From NCBI GenBank assembly GCA_016717165.1, contig JADKGA010000003.1:434001-498000 (forward strand): DNA of 64,000 bases, in the 5' to 3' direction. This document shows, in pieces, positions 46,653 to 55,294 of the stretch (position 1 is the first letter of the stretch; every line of letters begins with the position of its first letter). This DNA is from Candidatus Lutibacillus vidarii (GTDB lineage Bacteria; Actinomycetota; Actinomycetes; Actinomycetales; Dermatophilaceae). The notes below the pieces were generated by a model. It made no database searches, was not told the DNA's origin, and worked only from the letters and a program-made list of their open reading frames with translations. A program made the translations under genes and the position numbers.

Positions 46653-47171
46653 ATGCGGGGTGACCTGCCTGACTTCGAGGAGTTCGTTGCCGCCCGGCAG
46701 CACCGACTCCTGCGCGTCGCCTTCCTACTCACCCGCGATCACCATCGCGCGGAGGATCTGCTCCAGGATGCCTTCGTGAAGGTCTACCGGCGCTGGCGTC
46801 ACGAGGGACCACCCGAGCACAGTGAAGCGTACCTACGGCGAGTGATGGTCAACATGTACATCTCCTCGCGTCGTCATCGTCGCTCGACCGAGGTCCCACT
46901 CCTTGAGGACGACCTGGTCGACACTGCCGGTCCGTCGGTGCCGACTGATGACCGCTTGATCGTATGGCGGGCGCTCGGGGTCCTCACTGCGCGACAGCGG
47001 GCAGTGCTCGTCCTGCGGATCTACGAAGGGATGACCGACGAGGAGATCGCTGACCACCTCCATTGCGCGGCCGGAACGGTCCGAAGCCTGGCCTCCCGCG
47101 CCTATACGACGCTCCGTACCCACAGCGAGCTGCTCGACTGGGCAGCCTCCGCACCGAAGGAGAAATGCTGA
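46653..47171 (+). CDS. SigE-family (TIGR02983-like) ECF RNA polymerase sigma factor
   Basis: A 172-residue group IV sigma factor. Region 2 is FEEFVAARQHRLLRVAFLLT with RAEDLLQDAFVKVYRRW. A short linker follows, then region 4 (VLTARQRAVLVLRIYEGMTD and the HTH EEIADHLHCAAGTVRSLASR). The 'FEEFVAARQ...LLRVAFLLT' opening is typical of the actinobacterial SigE-like subfamily. GAGGAGG precedes ATG 46653. A membrane protein starts one base after its stop, the usual place for a regulator. Promoter targets are unknown. The preceding 113-bp gap includes a small hairpin (46589-46620). Confidence 0.9.
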   Translation: MRGDLPDFEEFVAARQHRLLRVAFLLTRDHHRAEDLLQDAFVKVYRRWRHEGPPEHSEAYLRRVMVNMYISSRRHRRSTEVPLLEDDLVDTAGPSVPTDDRLIVWRALGVLTARQRAVLVLRIYEGMTDEEIADHLHCAAGTVRSLASRAYTTLRTHSELLDWAASAPKEKC

Positions 47172-47172
47172 C

Positions 47173-47880
47173 ATGGACACCTTGGACGAACTCCTCAAAG
47201 AGAGCATGGAGCTCCACGTGCGCCAGGTCACGACGGTGGATCTGCCGGGTCGTGTCACCCGTCGCCTGCGCCGCGACCGTCGCCTCCGTACGGCTGCCGG
47301 CTCTCTGGCGGCGGCTGGCTCCCTGGCCGCCGCCGGGGCACTTGCCGCAGGTGTCTGGGGCGTCGGCGCGCTCCGGGACGGAACGGCACGTCCTCAGCCC
47401 GCTGCCCTGGCAACCACGGGTGAGTGTGCCGGGCTGCGGATCGTGATCGGGAGGCCCAACCCCGGCCCCTCAGACCAGGGGATCCGCAGCCCGCTGGACC
47501 CAGTAGCACTCCTGCCCGGCGACAACACCATCTCGATGGGCAGACAGGACTACCTGTGGCTGGAGGCCTCGGGACCGTGCCACGACCGACTGATCCTCGA
47601 CGGCCCCGGACCTGTGGTCCACAACGGGGCGGGAGATGTCGATGCCGAGGGCCGGAAGCTGCCGAGCGGTCCGTTCCTGGACGAGGGCGACAGGTCGACG
47701 GCGGTGGTGTTCAGCAACGAGGTCGCCGACGGCGAGGGCGTGTTCACGATCCGCCTTGACGCAGCCTGCACGTCCAAACCATGCACCCCACCGCTCGCCA
47801 GCGTCCACGTGGCCGTCCGCGGCACCGCCACGTCTCCCTCGGATCCCGGGGCAGTCCTGGACTCCACCGCCACGCCTTGA
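47173..47880 (+). CDS. Membrane-anchored protein coupled to the sigma factor (possible anti-sigma)
   Basis: A 235-residue protein starting one base after the sigma-factor stop. About 38 N-terminal, charged, presumably cytoplasmic residues (TLDELLKESMELHVRQVTTV) precede one membrane helix (AAAGSLAAAGALAAGVWGVG, Ala/Gly-rich). An external domain with four Cys follows. Position and topology suggest an anti-sigma or sigma-associated factor, but no zinc-binding ZAS motif (HxxxCxxC) is visible, so a classical ZAS mechanism is unlikely. The external domain is not recognised. Confidence 0.7.
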   Translation: MDTLDELLKESMELHVRQVTTVDLPGRVTRRLRRDRRLRTAAGSLAAAGSLAAAGALAAGVWGVGALRDGTARPQPAALATTGECAGLRIVIGRPNPGPSDQGIRSPLDPVALLPGDNTISMGRQDYLWLEASGPCHDRLILDGPGPVVHNGAGDVDAEGRKLPSGPFLDEGDRSTAVVFSNEVADGEGVFTIRLDAACTSKPCTPPLASVHVAVRGTATSPSDPGAVLDSTATP

Positions 47881-47921
47881 CCCGGGGCGTACGGGGTGCA
47901 GGCGCGCCCTCCTGGTGGGCT

Positions 47922-47985
47922 TCGATGCGCCTGCGCCTTGCCACGCCATGGACGACTCACGCACCACCGCGCATATCGGCTCACC
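47922..47985. repeat. Direct repeat, right copy (displaced Nudix 3' end)
   Basis: A near-identical copy of 46477-46541 with no Nudix gene in front of it. It would encode the last residues of the Nudix protein (MDDSRTTAHIG) but the stop is changed to a sense codon. The 292-bp gap 47881-48172 otherwise contains only the leader of the following surface-protein gene. Confidence 0.9.
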
Positions 47986-48172
47986 GGCCGCCGACGTCCT
48001 GGCGACCACCCTCCAGCGCCACCTCACGTTTCGAGCAGACGCACGCCACCCTCGCGGGTGAGGTAAGGCTGCCCATAGTGTTCGCCGATCGGGGTTCGCT
48101 TTGTCCTAGTTTGGCGCAGTCTTGTCGGGTGGCTCTCTCGCGCGTGCCCACCCTTGTCAACGGAGGCCCCCC

Positions 48173-51100
48173 ATGCGCGCACCACGACTCGTCGCCCAGT
48201 CCCCGGCCGCCACCTCGCCGGCCCGCACGCGCAGACCCGCCCCGAACCACACGACGGCAAGGCTCAGCAGGTCGGCTCGGCGGATCGCCGGGGGCGCCGC
48301 ACTCGGCCTGGTGCTGTCAGCCCTCTCGGTGATCAGCGGCGCCTCGGCAGCCACCGCGGCCACCGGGAACCCGCAGACGATCACCTTCACCTGCAAGGGT
48401 TTCCCGCAGCAGTTCAGCGTCCCACCGGGCGTGACGGCCATGGACGTCATCGTGACCGGGGCGGGCGGCGGCGGTGACCACGGCGGACACGGCGGCCAGT
48501 CCACAGGAGTGCTCTTCGTCAGCCCCGGCGACATGCTGCGGATCACCGTCGGGTGCCGCAACGGCTATGGCTTCGCCCGAGGTGGCGCCGGCGGCACCGA
48601 CAACATCCTGGCCCAGACCGGTGGCAGCGGCGGCGGCGCGAGCGGCATCGCGGACGACGGCACCGGCACGCCGCATATCGTCGCCGGCGGCGGCGGCGGA
48701 ACGGGCGCGGCCGGCTTCTTCTACTCCGCGACCAGTGGCGGGACGGCCCCCGACGGGGACGGGACCGCCGGCGGACGCCCCGGCGGGACGGGCGGGGCCT
48801 CGCCCGCGCCCGACGGAACCACCGGCGGCGACGCGGACAACTCCTCCTCCGGCGGAGGTGGCGGCGGCGGGGGCGGCGGTTACCCGAACGGTGGCACGGG
48901 CGGTGGCGGTGGCACCGCGGGCGGCACTGCCGGTGGCGGCGGTGGAGCGGGCGACTCCTCCAACGACGGGTCGGTGCTCTTCGCCTCGCACCAGAGCGCA
49001 GCGACCCTCGACGACGGCTCAGTCACCCTCAAGTACACCGGTCCCGACGGTCTACCGCAGGCCTTCGCGTGCACCGGCACGCCGACCAGCTACACCGTCC
49101 CCGCCGGAGTGACCTCGCTGGCCCTGGTCACCGCCGGTGCGGCCGGTGGTACGAGCGGCCGGAGCACCTACGTCGCCGCCGGGCCCGGCGGGCGCGGAGC
49201 CGTCATCGTCGGCCGGCTGAGTGTGTCGCCGGGCGATGTCTACACGATCGCCGTCGGCTGCCAGGGCGGCCGAGGCGGGGTGTCCGAGTCCTTCGGCAAC
49301 GGCGGAGGAGGCGACGGCGGCTTCGGCGTCGTCCGGGGCGGCAAGGCTGGCTTCAGCACCGCTGACGGGGCCCCGAACTCCAGCAGCGGCGGCGGAGGAG
49401 GCGGCGGCGCCACCGGCGTCTCCACGGCATACCCGCTCACAGCGGGCAGCCTCCTGCTCGCAGCCGCCGGTGGGGGCGGTGGGGGCGGTGCCGGGCTCTA
49501 CACCGCTGGTGGCCGTGGGGGTGCCGCGGGCGCTGCCGGCGATGGTGGCGACCCCTGCTGCGGCGGTGGCGGCGGCGGGTCAGGCTCCGTCGGCGGTTCG
49601 GAGGTCGGTGCGATCGGCGGGTCGGGCAGCTCCAGCGCCTTCGGTTCGTCCGCCGGTGGGGGTGGCGGTGGCGGGGGCGGCGTCCAAGGTGGCGGCGGCG
49701 GCACTGCTGGCCACTACCTCGGCGGCGGTGGCGGCGGTGGCGGCGGCGGGCAGAGCCTGCGAACCGCGCGGGTCACCCTCGGCTCGGGCACGAGCTACAC
49801 CATGCTCGGGGCCGGCAATGGGGTCCTCCTCATCACGCCCATCTGGGGCAAGACCGCGACGACGACCACCGTCACCGTCCCCGTCGGAGCCGTGTATGAC
49901 GGCACCGCCAAGACGGCCACCGCGGTGACGACCAACCCCAGCGGCGAGGTCGTCGCCAACCCGAGCGTCACCTACTCCCCCGGTCCCGGCGCACCGGTCA
50001 ACGCCGGCACGTACACGGCCAGCGCGAGCTATCCCGGCGACGACACCTACGAGGCGAGCTCGGACAGCAAGCAGTTCACCATCGCCCAGGCCGCGTCGAT
50101 GGTCACCGTCACAGCCTCAACTGCCACGTATGACGGCTCCCCGCACGGCGGAACCGCGACCGTCACCGGCGCGGGGTCACTCAACCAGAGCCTCACCGTC
50201 ACCTACTCCGGCCGCCATGGCACGGCCTACGGGCCGAGCGACACCGCACCAACAGCGGCCGGTGACTACACCGCGTCCGCGGCTTACCCCGGGGATACCA
50301 ACCACACGGCGAGCTCCGGCAACGCCAACTACTCCATCGCCAAGGGGACGTCGGTGGTTACCGTCACCGCGCCCAATGCGACATATGACGGGAACCCGCA
50401 CGGGGGGACCGCACAGGTCACCGGAGCCGGGTCACTCGACGAAACCCTCACCGTCACCTACACCGGCCGCAATGGCACCACCTACGGACCGAGCGACACG
50501 GCACCAACAGCGGCCGGTGACTACACCGCATCCGCGGCATACCCCGGCGACGCCAACCACACGGCGAGCTCCAGCAGCGCGGACTACACGATCGCCCTCG
50601 CAACCTCGGTGGTCACCGTGACCGCGCCCAACGCGACATATGACGGGAACCCGCACGGGGGGACCGCACAGGTCACCGGAGCCGGGTCGCTTAACGAAAC
50701 CCTCACCGTCACCTACACCGGCCGCAATGGCACCACCTACGGACCGAGCGACACGGCACCGACAGCGGCCGGTGACTACACCGCATCCGCGGCATACCCT
50801 GGCGATGCCAACCACACGGCGAGCTCAGGCAGCGCGGACTACACGATCGAGAAGGCGGCGTTGACGATCACGGCGCACGACGCGACCGGGCAGTACAGCG
50901 ACCTGGCCCCGGCGTTGACCTTCGAGTACGACGGGTTTGTGAACGGGGAGGGCGCAGGCGACCTCACCGGCACCACGACCTGTTCCACCACGGTCGGGCT
51001 CGACGTCAGTGGGCATATCACCGGCCCGGCCGGGGACTACCCGATCACCTGCACCGGTCAGAGCAGCGATAGCTACGCAGTGACCTATGTCGACGGCACC

Positions 51101-51973
51101 TTCAGCGTCACCCGCGAAGACGCCGTGGTGACCTACACCGGTGACACGCTCGACACGGTGTCGACATACCGGTCCAGTGCGGTCCAGCTGGCCGGAACGA
51201 TCACCGAGGCGGTCGACGGCAGCCTCGGCGACAAGCTGGGCACCACCTCGCTCAGCTTCACCGTGCATGCCGCAAGCGATGCGGGCTACACCACCCCGCT
51301 GGCGACCTGCACGGGCGCTGTCTCGGTCACCGCGCCCGGTGCGGGTGTGGCCTCGTGCCAGGTGACCCTCACCGAGGGCGCCTACCTCGTCATCGTCCGG
51401 CTCGTGACGAATGGCTACTACACGGCCCCGATGGACGTCTCGTCGGTCGCGGTCGTGGCGCCCGGGACCGGCCGGACCACCGGAGGCGGCTGGCTGACCG
51501 AGCCGACGTTGACGACCCGCAGCAACTTCGGGTTCACCGTCAAGTACCTGAAGAACGGGCAGATCCAGGGCAACAGCTTGTACATCTACCGGTTCAGCGT
51601 GGCGGCGGACAGCGTCGTCAACCCGACCGGTGGGTTCCTGCCTGCGGGTGACTACAACTGGATCGTCAAGAGCAATGACATGAAGGCTCTGTCGGTCAAA
51701 TGCACAACGACCACCCCGAAGATCTGCTCGGCGACCTACACCGGGAAGGCCACGCTCACCGCCGCCAACCGGGTCACCGGGACGGCATACCCGATCGGTG
51801 GCAACTACCAGTTCCAGGTCGACGTAACGGACAAGGGCGAGCCGGGATCGAGCACCCTGACCCCGGACACCTACGCCATCCGGGTCTGGAGCAGCGCGGG
51901 CACCGTCTATCGGTTGGGCAGCCCGACGTCCCAGGTGCCCGTCACTGGAGGCAATATCCAGGTCCGACCCTGA
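48173..51973 (+). CDS. Large secreted glycine-rich, Ig-like repeat surface protein
   Basis: A 1266-residue protein with an Arg/Pro-rich N-terminus and signal peptide (hydrophobic IAGGAALGLVLSALSVISGA). Two glycine-rich domains follow (about 80-300 and 300-560), each opening with FTCKGFPQQFSVPPGVTAMD or FACTGTPTSYTVPAGVTSLA. Then come four or more MBG/YDG-type Ig-like repeats (about 575-900). Three of them are 85-residue near-copies with the core YDGNPHGGTAQVTGAGSL and AAYPGDANHTASS. A C-terminal region of beta domains ends without an LPXTG anchor. GGAGG lies ahead of ATG 48173; an upstream GTG-type start is less likely. Probably an extracellular adhesin or matrix protein; length may vary through repeat recombination. 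Confidence 0.8.
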   Translation: MRAPRLVAQSPAATSPARTRRPAPNHTTARLSRSARRIAGGAALGLVLSALSVISGASAATAATGNPQTITFTCKGFPQQFSVPPGVTAMDVIVTGAGGGGDHGGHGGQSTGVLFVSPGDMLRITVGCRNGYGFARGGAGGTDNILAQTGGSGGGASGIADDGTGTPHIVAGGGGGTGAAGFFYSATSGGTAPDGDGTAGGRPGGTGGASPAPDGTTGGDADNSSSGGGGGGGGGGYPNGGTGGGGGTAGGTAGGGGGAGDSSNDGSVLFASHQSAATLDDGSVTLKYTGPDGLPQAFACTGTPTSYTVPAGVTSLALVTAGAAGGTSGRSTYVAAGPGGRGAVIVGRLSVSPGDVYTIAVGCQGGRGGVSESFGNGGGGDGGFGVVRGGKAGFSTADGAPNSSSGGGGGGGATGVSTAYPLTAGSLLLAAAGGGGGGGAGLYTAGGRGGAAGAAGDGGDPCCGGGGGGSGSVGGSEVGAIGGSGSSSAFGSSAGGGGGGGGGVQGGGGGTAGHYLGGGGGGGGGGQSLRTARVTLGSGTSYTMLGAGNGVLLITPIWGKTATTTTVTVPVGAVYDGTAKTATAVTTNPSGEVVANPSVTYSPGPGAPVNAGTYTASASYPGDDTYEASSDSKQFTIAQAASMVTVTASTATYDGSPHGGTATVTGAGSLNQSLTVTYSGRHGTAYGPSDTAPTAAGDYTASAAYPGDTNHTASSGNANYSIAKGTSVVTVTAPNATYDGNPHGGTAQVTGAGSLDETLTVTYTGRNGTTYGPSDTAPTAAGDYTASAAYPGDANHTASSSSADYTIALATSVVTVTAPNATYDGNPHGGTAQVTGAGSLNETLTVTYTGRNGTTYGPSDTAPTAAGDYTASAAYPGDANHTASSGSADYTIEKAALTITAHDATGQYSDLAPALTFEYDGFVNGEGAGDLTGTTTCSTTVGLDVSGHITGPAGDYPITCTGQSSDSYAVTYVDGTFSVTREDAVVTYTGDTLDTVSTYRSSAVQLAGTITEAVDGSLGDKLGTTSLSFTVHAASDAGYTTPLATCTGAVSVTAPGAGVASCQVTLTEGAYLVIVRLVTNGYYTAPMDVSSVAVVAPGTGRTTGGGWLTEPTLTTRSNFGFTVKYLKNGQIQGNSLYIYRFSVAADSVVNPTGGFLPAGDYNWIVKSNDMKALSVKCTTTTPKICSATYTGKATLTAANRVTGTAYPIGGNYQFQVDVTDKGEPGSSTLTPDTYAIRVWSSAGTVYRLGSPTSQVPVTGGNIQVRP
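50101..50865 (+). repeat. Three 255-bp coding tandem repeats
   Basis: Corresponding ACGTATGAC/ACATATGAC sites occur at 50126, 50381 and 50636, a constant 255-bp (85-codon) period. The second and third units are nearly identical over most of their length, the first more diverged. The period is a multiple of three, so gain or loss of units keeps the frame. Confidence 0.9.
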
Positions 51974-52002
51974 CCGCAGGCTCGCGTGGTGACCTCCGCC
52001 TC

Positions 52003-52060
52003 GCCACGGTTGTTCTGATCTGTCGCACATATACCTGCGGCACATCCGAACAACCGTGGC
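52003..52060. repeat. 25-bp-arm palindrome, copy 2
   Basis: Arms 52003-52027 and 52036-52060 match as reverse complements at 22 of 25 positions around an eight-base loop. The outer parts are identical to copy 1 at 18460-18517. It lies between the convergent surface-protein and TetR genes, 30 bp after the former's stop, and can serve as a bidirectional terminator. Confidence 0.8.
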
Positions 52061-52097
52061 GTAGGCGGCTGGCTCAGACCCCCGACACCCCCGGGCT

Positions 52098-53573
52098 TTA
52101 GGTCCGCAAGATGCCGTGGACCGCCGAGTCCATCACGGCGTCGACCACGTCGGCCACGCTCGCCGCCGGCCGGGTGATGCACATCAACAGCGTCGCATTA
52201 CTGATCAGCACGGCACGCTGGTAGATCGCCGACCGATGGCGCGCCGCCGCCTGTTCGGGGGTCACGGCATACGCTCCGTCCAGCTCTCGCTCGCGGATCG
52301 CCGGGCCAACATCGGGCCGTCCCACGAAGACCCGCAGCTCCCCCGAGTACGCCTCGAGAACCTTGGCGATCTGTTCGGGCAGCGGCGCGTGACTGCGGGG
52401 GTCGTCCGGGTGGCCGACCGGGGCGCCGTGCTGCACCGAGTACCGCAGCACGTCGTTGAGGAAGGCACTGGTGAGGTCGGGGTCGGAGCGGGCGATCCCC
52501 ACGAAGGCCTCGAGATACGCCCGGAGCGCCCTCTCCACATCGGGCAGCGCGAGCACCGTCGAAGCGGCCCGTTCCAGTGTCGGGACGTGTTTGAGCCACA
52601 CCGCGCTCGCCAGCCCGCGCCGCCCGCGGAAGGCCGCACCGACTGCCTGCGGGTCACGCGCGCACTCGACCGCCACCGCGGCGAGGGTGAGGCCCCGCCA
52701 GCCGTCCCGCGCGTAGACCCGGGCCGCGGCCGCCGCGATCTCGGCCCGGTCCGCCGGGTCGGGGGTGGTGCCGGCGGCGGTCGCGAGCAGCCGTTCGACC
52801 CCGCCCTGGTCGTCGTCGTGAAGGGAGTCGGTGAACGACATGAACAGCCGCATCCACCCGCGCACCGCCGCACCCCACCCGGGAGCCTCAGGGTCGGCGC
52901 GGCGGCCGACGACGAAGCCGTCGAAGAGCGCGCCGACCATCATCCCGAACTCCTCGGGGGCATCCGGCGAGCGCCAGGACCGGTCGGTCAGCTCGGCCAG
53001 CGTCCGCGCGGCGCGGACGTGCCACTCCCGCGCACGCCCGCGCAGGGTCGCGATCGTCTGCCGACTCGCCTCGTCATTGGGCGCGGTCAGCGAGAGCATC
53101 GCCACGACCAGCCCGTAGATGTCCTCCATCCGCTGGCCCTCGCCGACAGGCGCCTCGAGGGTATGTCGAATGGTCGCGTCGAGGGCGACGAGGATGTGGG
53201 CCAGCCGGTCGATCGACGCCGACGGGTCTCGCGCCGGTGGAGGCTGGTCCGCCGAGCCCGCTGCGGCAGCGGACGGGTCCGCGAGCCCCAGGGTGGGCAG
53301 TGCGAAGTCCGAGGGCGCGCTGGTGAGGACCGCGGCCAACACGCCGGCGAGCAGCTCGTCGAGCAGCTCACCACGGCTGTCGAAGTGATAGGTGACCGTG
53401 CCCTTGCTCACATGGGCGCGGCGGCTGATCTCGTCGTAGGTGACGAAGCGCGAGACATCCTCCAGCGTTGCCTTCGCCAATGCCCCGAGCACCGCCGACT
53501 GGATCGCTGCACGCGCCGATGGCGCGCCCGTCCCGCCACTGGCCGCCACGGGCGGCTCTCCCCTGGTCGCCAC
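52098..53573 (-). CDS. Double-length TetR-family regulator
   Basis: A 491-residue protein, about twice normal TetR length. The first half has a standard HTH, VTYDEISRRAHVSKGTVTYH followed by FDSRGELLDELL, with a ligand domain. A second TetR-like HTH appears near residue 285 (AAARVYARDGWRGLTLAAVA then VGAAFRGRRGLASAVW), weaker in the recognition helix. It reads as two TetR units fused, a pseudo-dimer or a fusion that binds two half-sites. The start is GTG 53573. The targets are unknown; the divergent membrane-protein gene at 53881 is the nearest candidate. Confidence 0.82.
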   Translation of the reverse strand: MATRGEPPVAASGGTGAPSARAAIQSAVLGALAKATLEDVSRFVTYDEISRRAHVSKGTVTYHFDSRGELLDELLAGVLAAVLTSAPSDFALPTLGLADPSAAAAGSADQPPPARDPSASIDRLAHILVALDATIRHTLEAPVGEGQRMEDIYGLVVAMLSLTAPNDEASRQTIATLRGRAREWHVRAARTLAELTDRSWRSPDAPEEFGMMVGALFDGFVVGRRADPEAPGWGAAVRGWMRLFMSFTDSLHDDDQGGVERLLATAAGTTPDPADRAEIAAAAARVYARDGWRGLTLAAVAVECARDPQAVGAAFRGRRGLASAVWLKHVPTLERAASTVLALPDVERALRAYLEAFVGIARSDPDLTSAFLNDVLRYSVQHGAPVGHPDDPRSHAPLPEQIAKVLEAYSGELRVFVGRPDVGPAIRERELDGAYAVTPEQAAARHRSAIYQRAVLISNATLLMCITRPAASVADVVDAVMDSAVHGILRT

Positions 53574-53880
53574 AAAGAAATGCTACTCACGCTTGTCGCT
53601 CAGATTTCCGAACACGCCGCACGGGGGCGCGGAGCGGTCTGGTCCGCGTGGGCTACCAGCCGGTACGGCATCGGTCGATACTGCCCAGGGACGGGGCCGC
53701 AGTCCGCCAGGGGGGGTCTGCTGGCCCCTTCCTCATGCCCGGGGACCGACCACTGTCGACCCGCCCCATGCGTCGCGACAGAGGAGGGACTTAAGCAGAT
53801 CCCAAGCGGTGACCTTCACTCTCGGAGTTAGACGGCCGAAACCCTCGGCCGAGCCCGAAACGCCGCGAAGGAGAACCGTC
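53574..53880. other. 307-bp divergent promoter region between tetR and a membrane protein
   Basis: The region separates divergent starts at 53573 and 53881. AAGGAGA at 53869 is the ribosome binding site of the plus-strand gene. A TetR operator is expected here but I could not single out a palindrome with confidence. No gene of its own is supported. Confidence 0.45.
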
Positions 53881-54411
53881 ATGTCGCAACCAGCCCTCCC
53901 CTCGACGCAGCACCAGGACCCGACGCTCGTCGGCTGGCTGTCGAGCCACACCGCACTCGCCTGGGCTGCCACGGCGGCCCTGACCTCGACCCTCGGGTTT
54001 GGCTTGGCTCTCCCCCAGGTCGCCACGGACATGGCCCAGGCCGGGGGGAGCACCGGGGATCAATGGACCCAGATCGCCTTCGCGGCAGGGTACTGCCTGC
54101 CGCTGGTGGTCAGCGTCTTCGCACTCGCTCTCGCCTACGGTCGGCGGGCGATGCCCAACGACATGAGCCAGTTCCTCGTCATCGGCATTGTCCTGCTGGC
54201 CAGTGGTGCCGTCAGCCATCTGATCGGCCTCGGGCTCGCTCCCGACCTGCCCTCCCGCTTGGTCCCGGGGCCGCCATACCTCAGCATCCCCGTGACGGCA
54301 GTCAGCGCCTACCTGACCACGTACGGCGTCCCGTTGGCCGCTTGCGCGGTGGCGATCGGCCTCAGCGCCGCGGCGCAGGTCACCAAGTGGCTGGCGTCGA
54401 CCCGGTCGTGA
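53881..54411 (+). CDS. Uncharacterised four-helix membrane protein
   Basis: A 176-residue protein with four hydrophobic segments (near residues 28-50, 60-80, 95-115 and 140-165), the second of them in IAFAAGYCLPLVVSVFALAL. No family is recognised. It is divergent from the double TetR gene and may be its target, for instance as a small-molecule resistance or envelope protein; that is inference from position only. Ribosome binding site AAGGAGA. Confidence 0.65.
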   Translation: MSQPALPSTQHQDPTLVGWLSSHTALAWAATAALTSTLGFGLALPQVATDMAQAGGSTGDQWTQIAFAAGYCLPLVVSVFALALAYGRRAMPNDMSQFLVIGIVLLASGAVSHLIGLGLAPDLPSRLVPGPPYLSIPVTAVSAYLTTYGVPLAACAVAIGLSAAAQVTKWLASTRS

Positions 54412-54462
54412 GCCTGGGGCACGGTCGTGCTCGGCACTGAGTGCCGCACCCGCGCGTCGAGG

Positions 54463-55281
54463 TCAGGACACGCTGACGTGGACGTGGTCGTAGTGGTTGG
54501 CCGTGGTCGACCCACGGTCCGCCATGAGCCGCCAACCCTCGCCCGAGCGGGCCACCGACCAGATGTGCTGTCGCCAGATCACATAGGTGATGCCGAGCTG
54601 GCCGGCGTGTGCCCGCATGTACTCGGCGATGGCGGTGCCGAGAGCGACATCGGAGGTCATGATGTCGCACGCGTGGCCGGAGCCGTGGTCACCACCACCG
54701 CCGCGCAGGGTCCCAATCGAGCCGATCTGGGGGAAGTTCGCCCGGACGGCCGCGATGACGGCGACCGCGTGCGCGCTGAGACCGCCAGTGCTCACCTTCA
54801 GCGAGGAGCGGGCCGACGTGCGGCTCACCGTGCCGGCGAGCGCCTTGACGGTCACGGCGCCGGTCCTCGTCGCTCCGGCGGCGGTCGCGCTGAACCCCAG
54901 CACCCCCTCGGTCGACACGACGTTGCGGACGTCGAGCGGGGCAACGACGGCCCGGGTCTGGGCGATGAGGTCCGGGGACCCGGTGGTCAGGGCAGCTCCG
55001 ACTCCGGAGCCCAACAGCCCGGAGGCGGATCCGGCCGAGGCCCCCTCGGCCAGCGGGCTCGCCGCCAGGGCACCTGTCGACGCGGCGGTCGACGCGGAAG
55101 CCACCGCAGCCACGGTCAGCGCGGTCCCGATCGCGATCCCGCCGGCGAGGACACCGGCGGCGGCATACGGGCCCGCGGAGCCTACTGAGGGGACCGCGAC
55201 GCGTGGCAAGGACACCGACAGGCCGCGGCGAGGGCGCGAGTGCCGCCCGTGGTACCGGGGGACGAAGGCAGCCGTCGTCAT
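54463..55281 (-). CDS. Secreted M15-like (ARB_07466-type) C-terminal domain protein
   Basis: A 272-residue protein with an N-terminal membrane or signal segment (about residues 38-65) and an Ala/Ser-rich linker. A C-terminal domain from about residue 165 contains GLSAHAVAVIAAVRANFPQI, GGGGDHGSGHACDIMTSD and ITYVIWRQHIWSVA. It ends TTANHYDHVHVSV. The His/Asp and HxH pattern is that of zinc D,D-peptidase-like (M15/VanY-related) domains. It probably binds or cleaves peptidoglycan. It starts 13 bp after the NlpC/P60 stop, so it is in the same operon and under the same riboswitch. Confidence 0.8.
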   Translation of the reverse strand: MTTAAFVPRYHGRHSRPRRGLSVSLPRVAVPSVGSAGPYAAAGVLAGGIAIGTALTVAAVASASTAASTGALAASPLAEGASAGSASGLLGSGVGAALTTGSPDLIAQTRAVVAPLDVRNVVSTEGVLGFSATAAGATRTGAVTVKALAGTVSRTSARSSLKVSTGGLSAHAVAVIAAVRANFPQIGSIGTLRGGGGDHGSGHACDIMTSDVALGTAIAEYMRAHAGQLGITYVIWRQHIWSVARSGEGWRLMADRGSTTANHYDHVHVSVS

Positions 55282-55294
55282 CGGGGTCTCAGGA

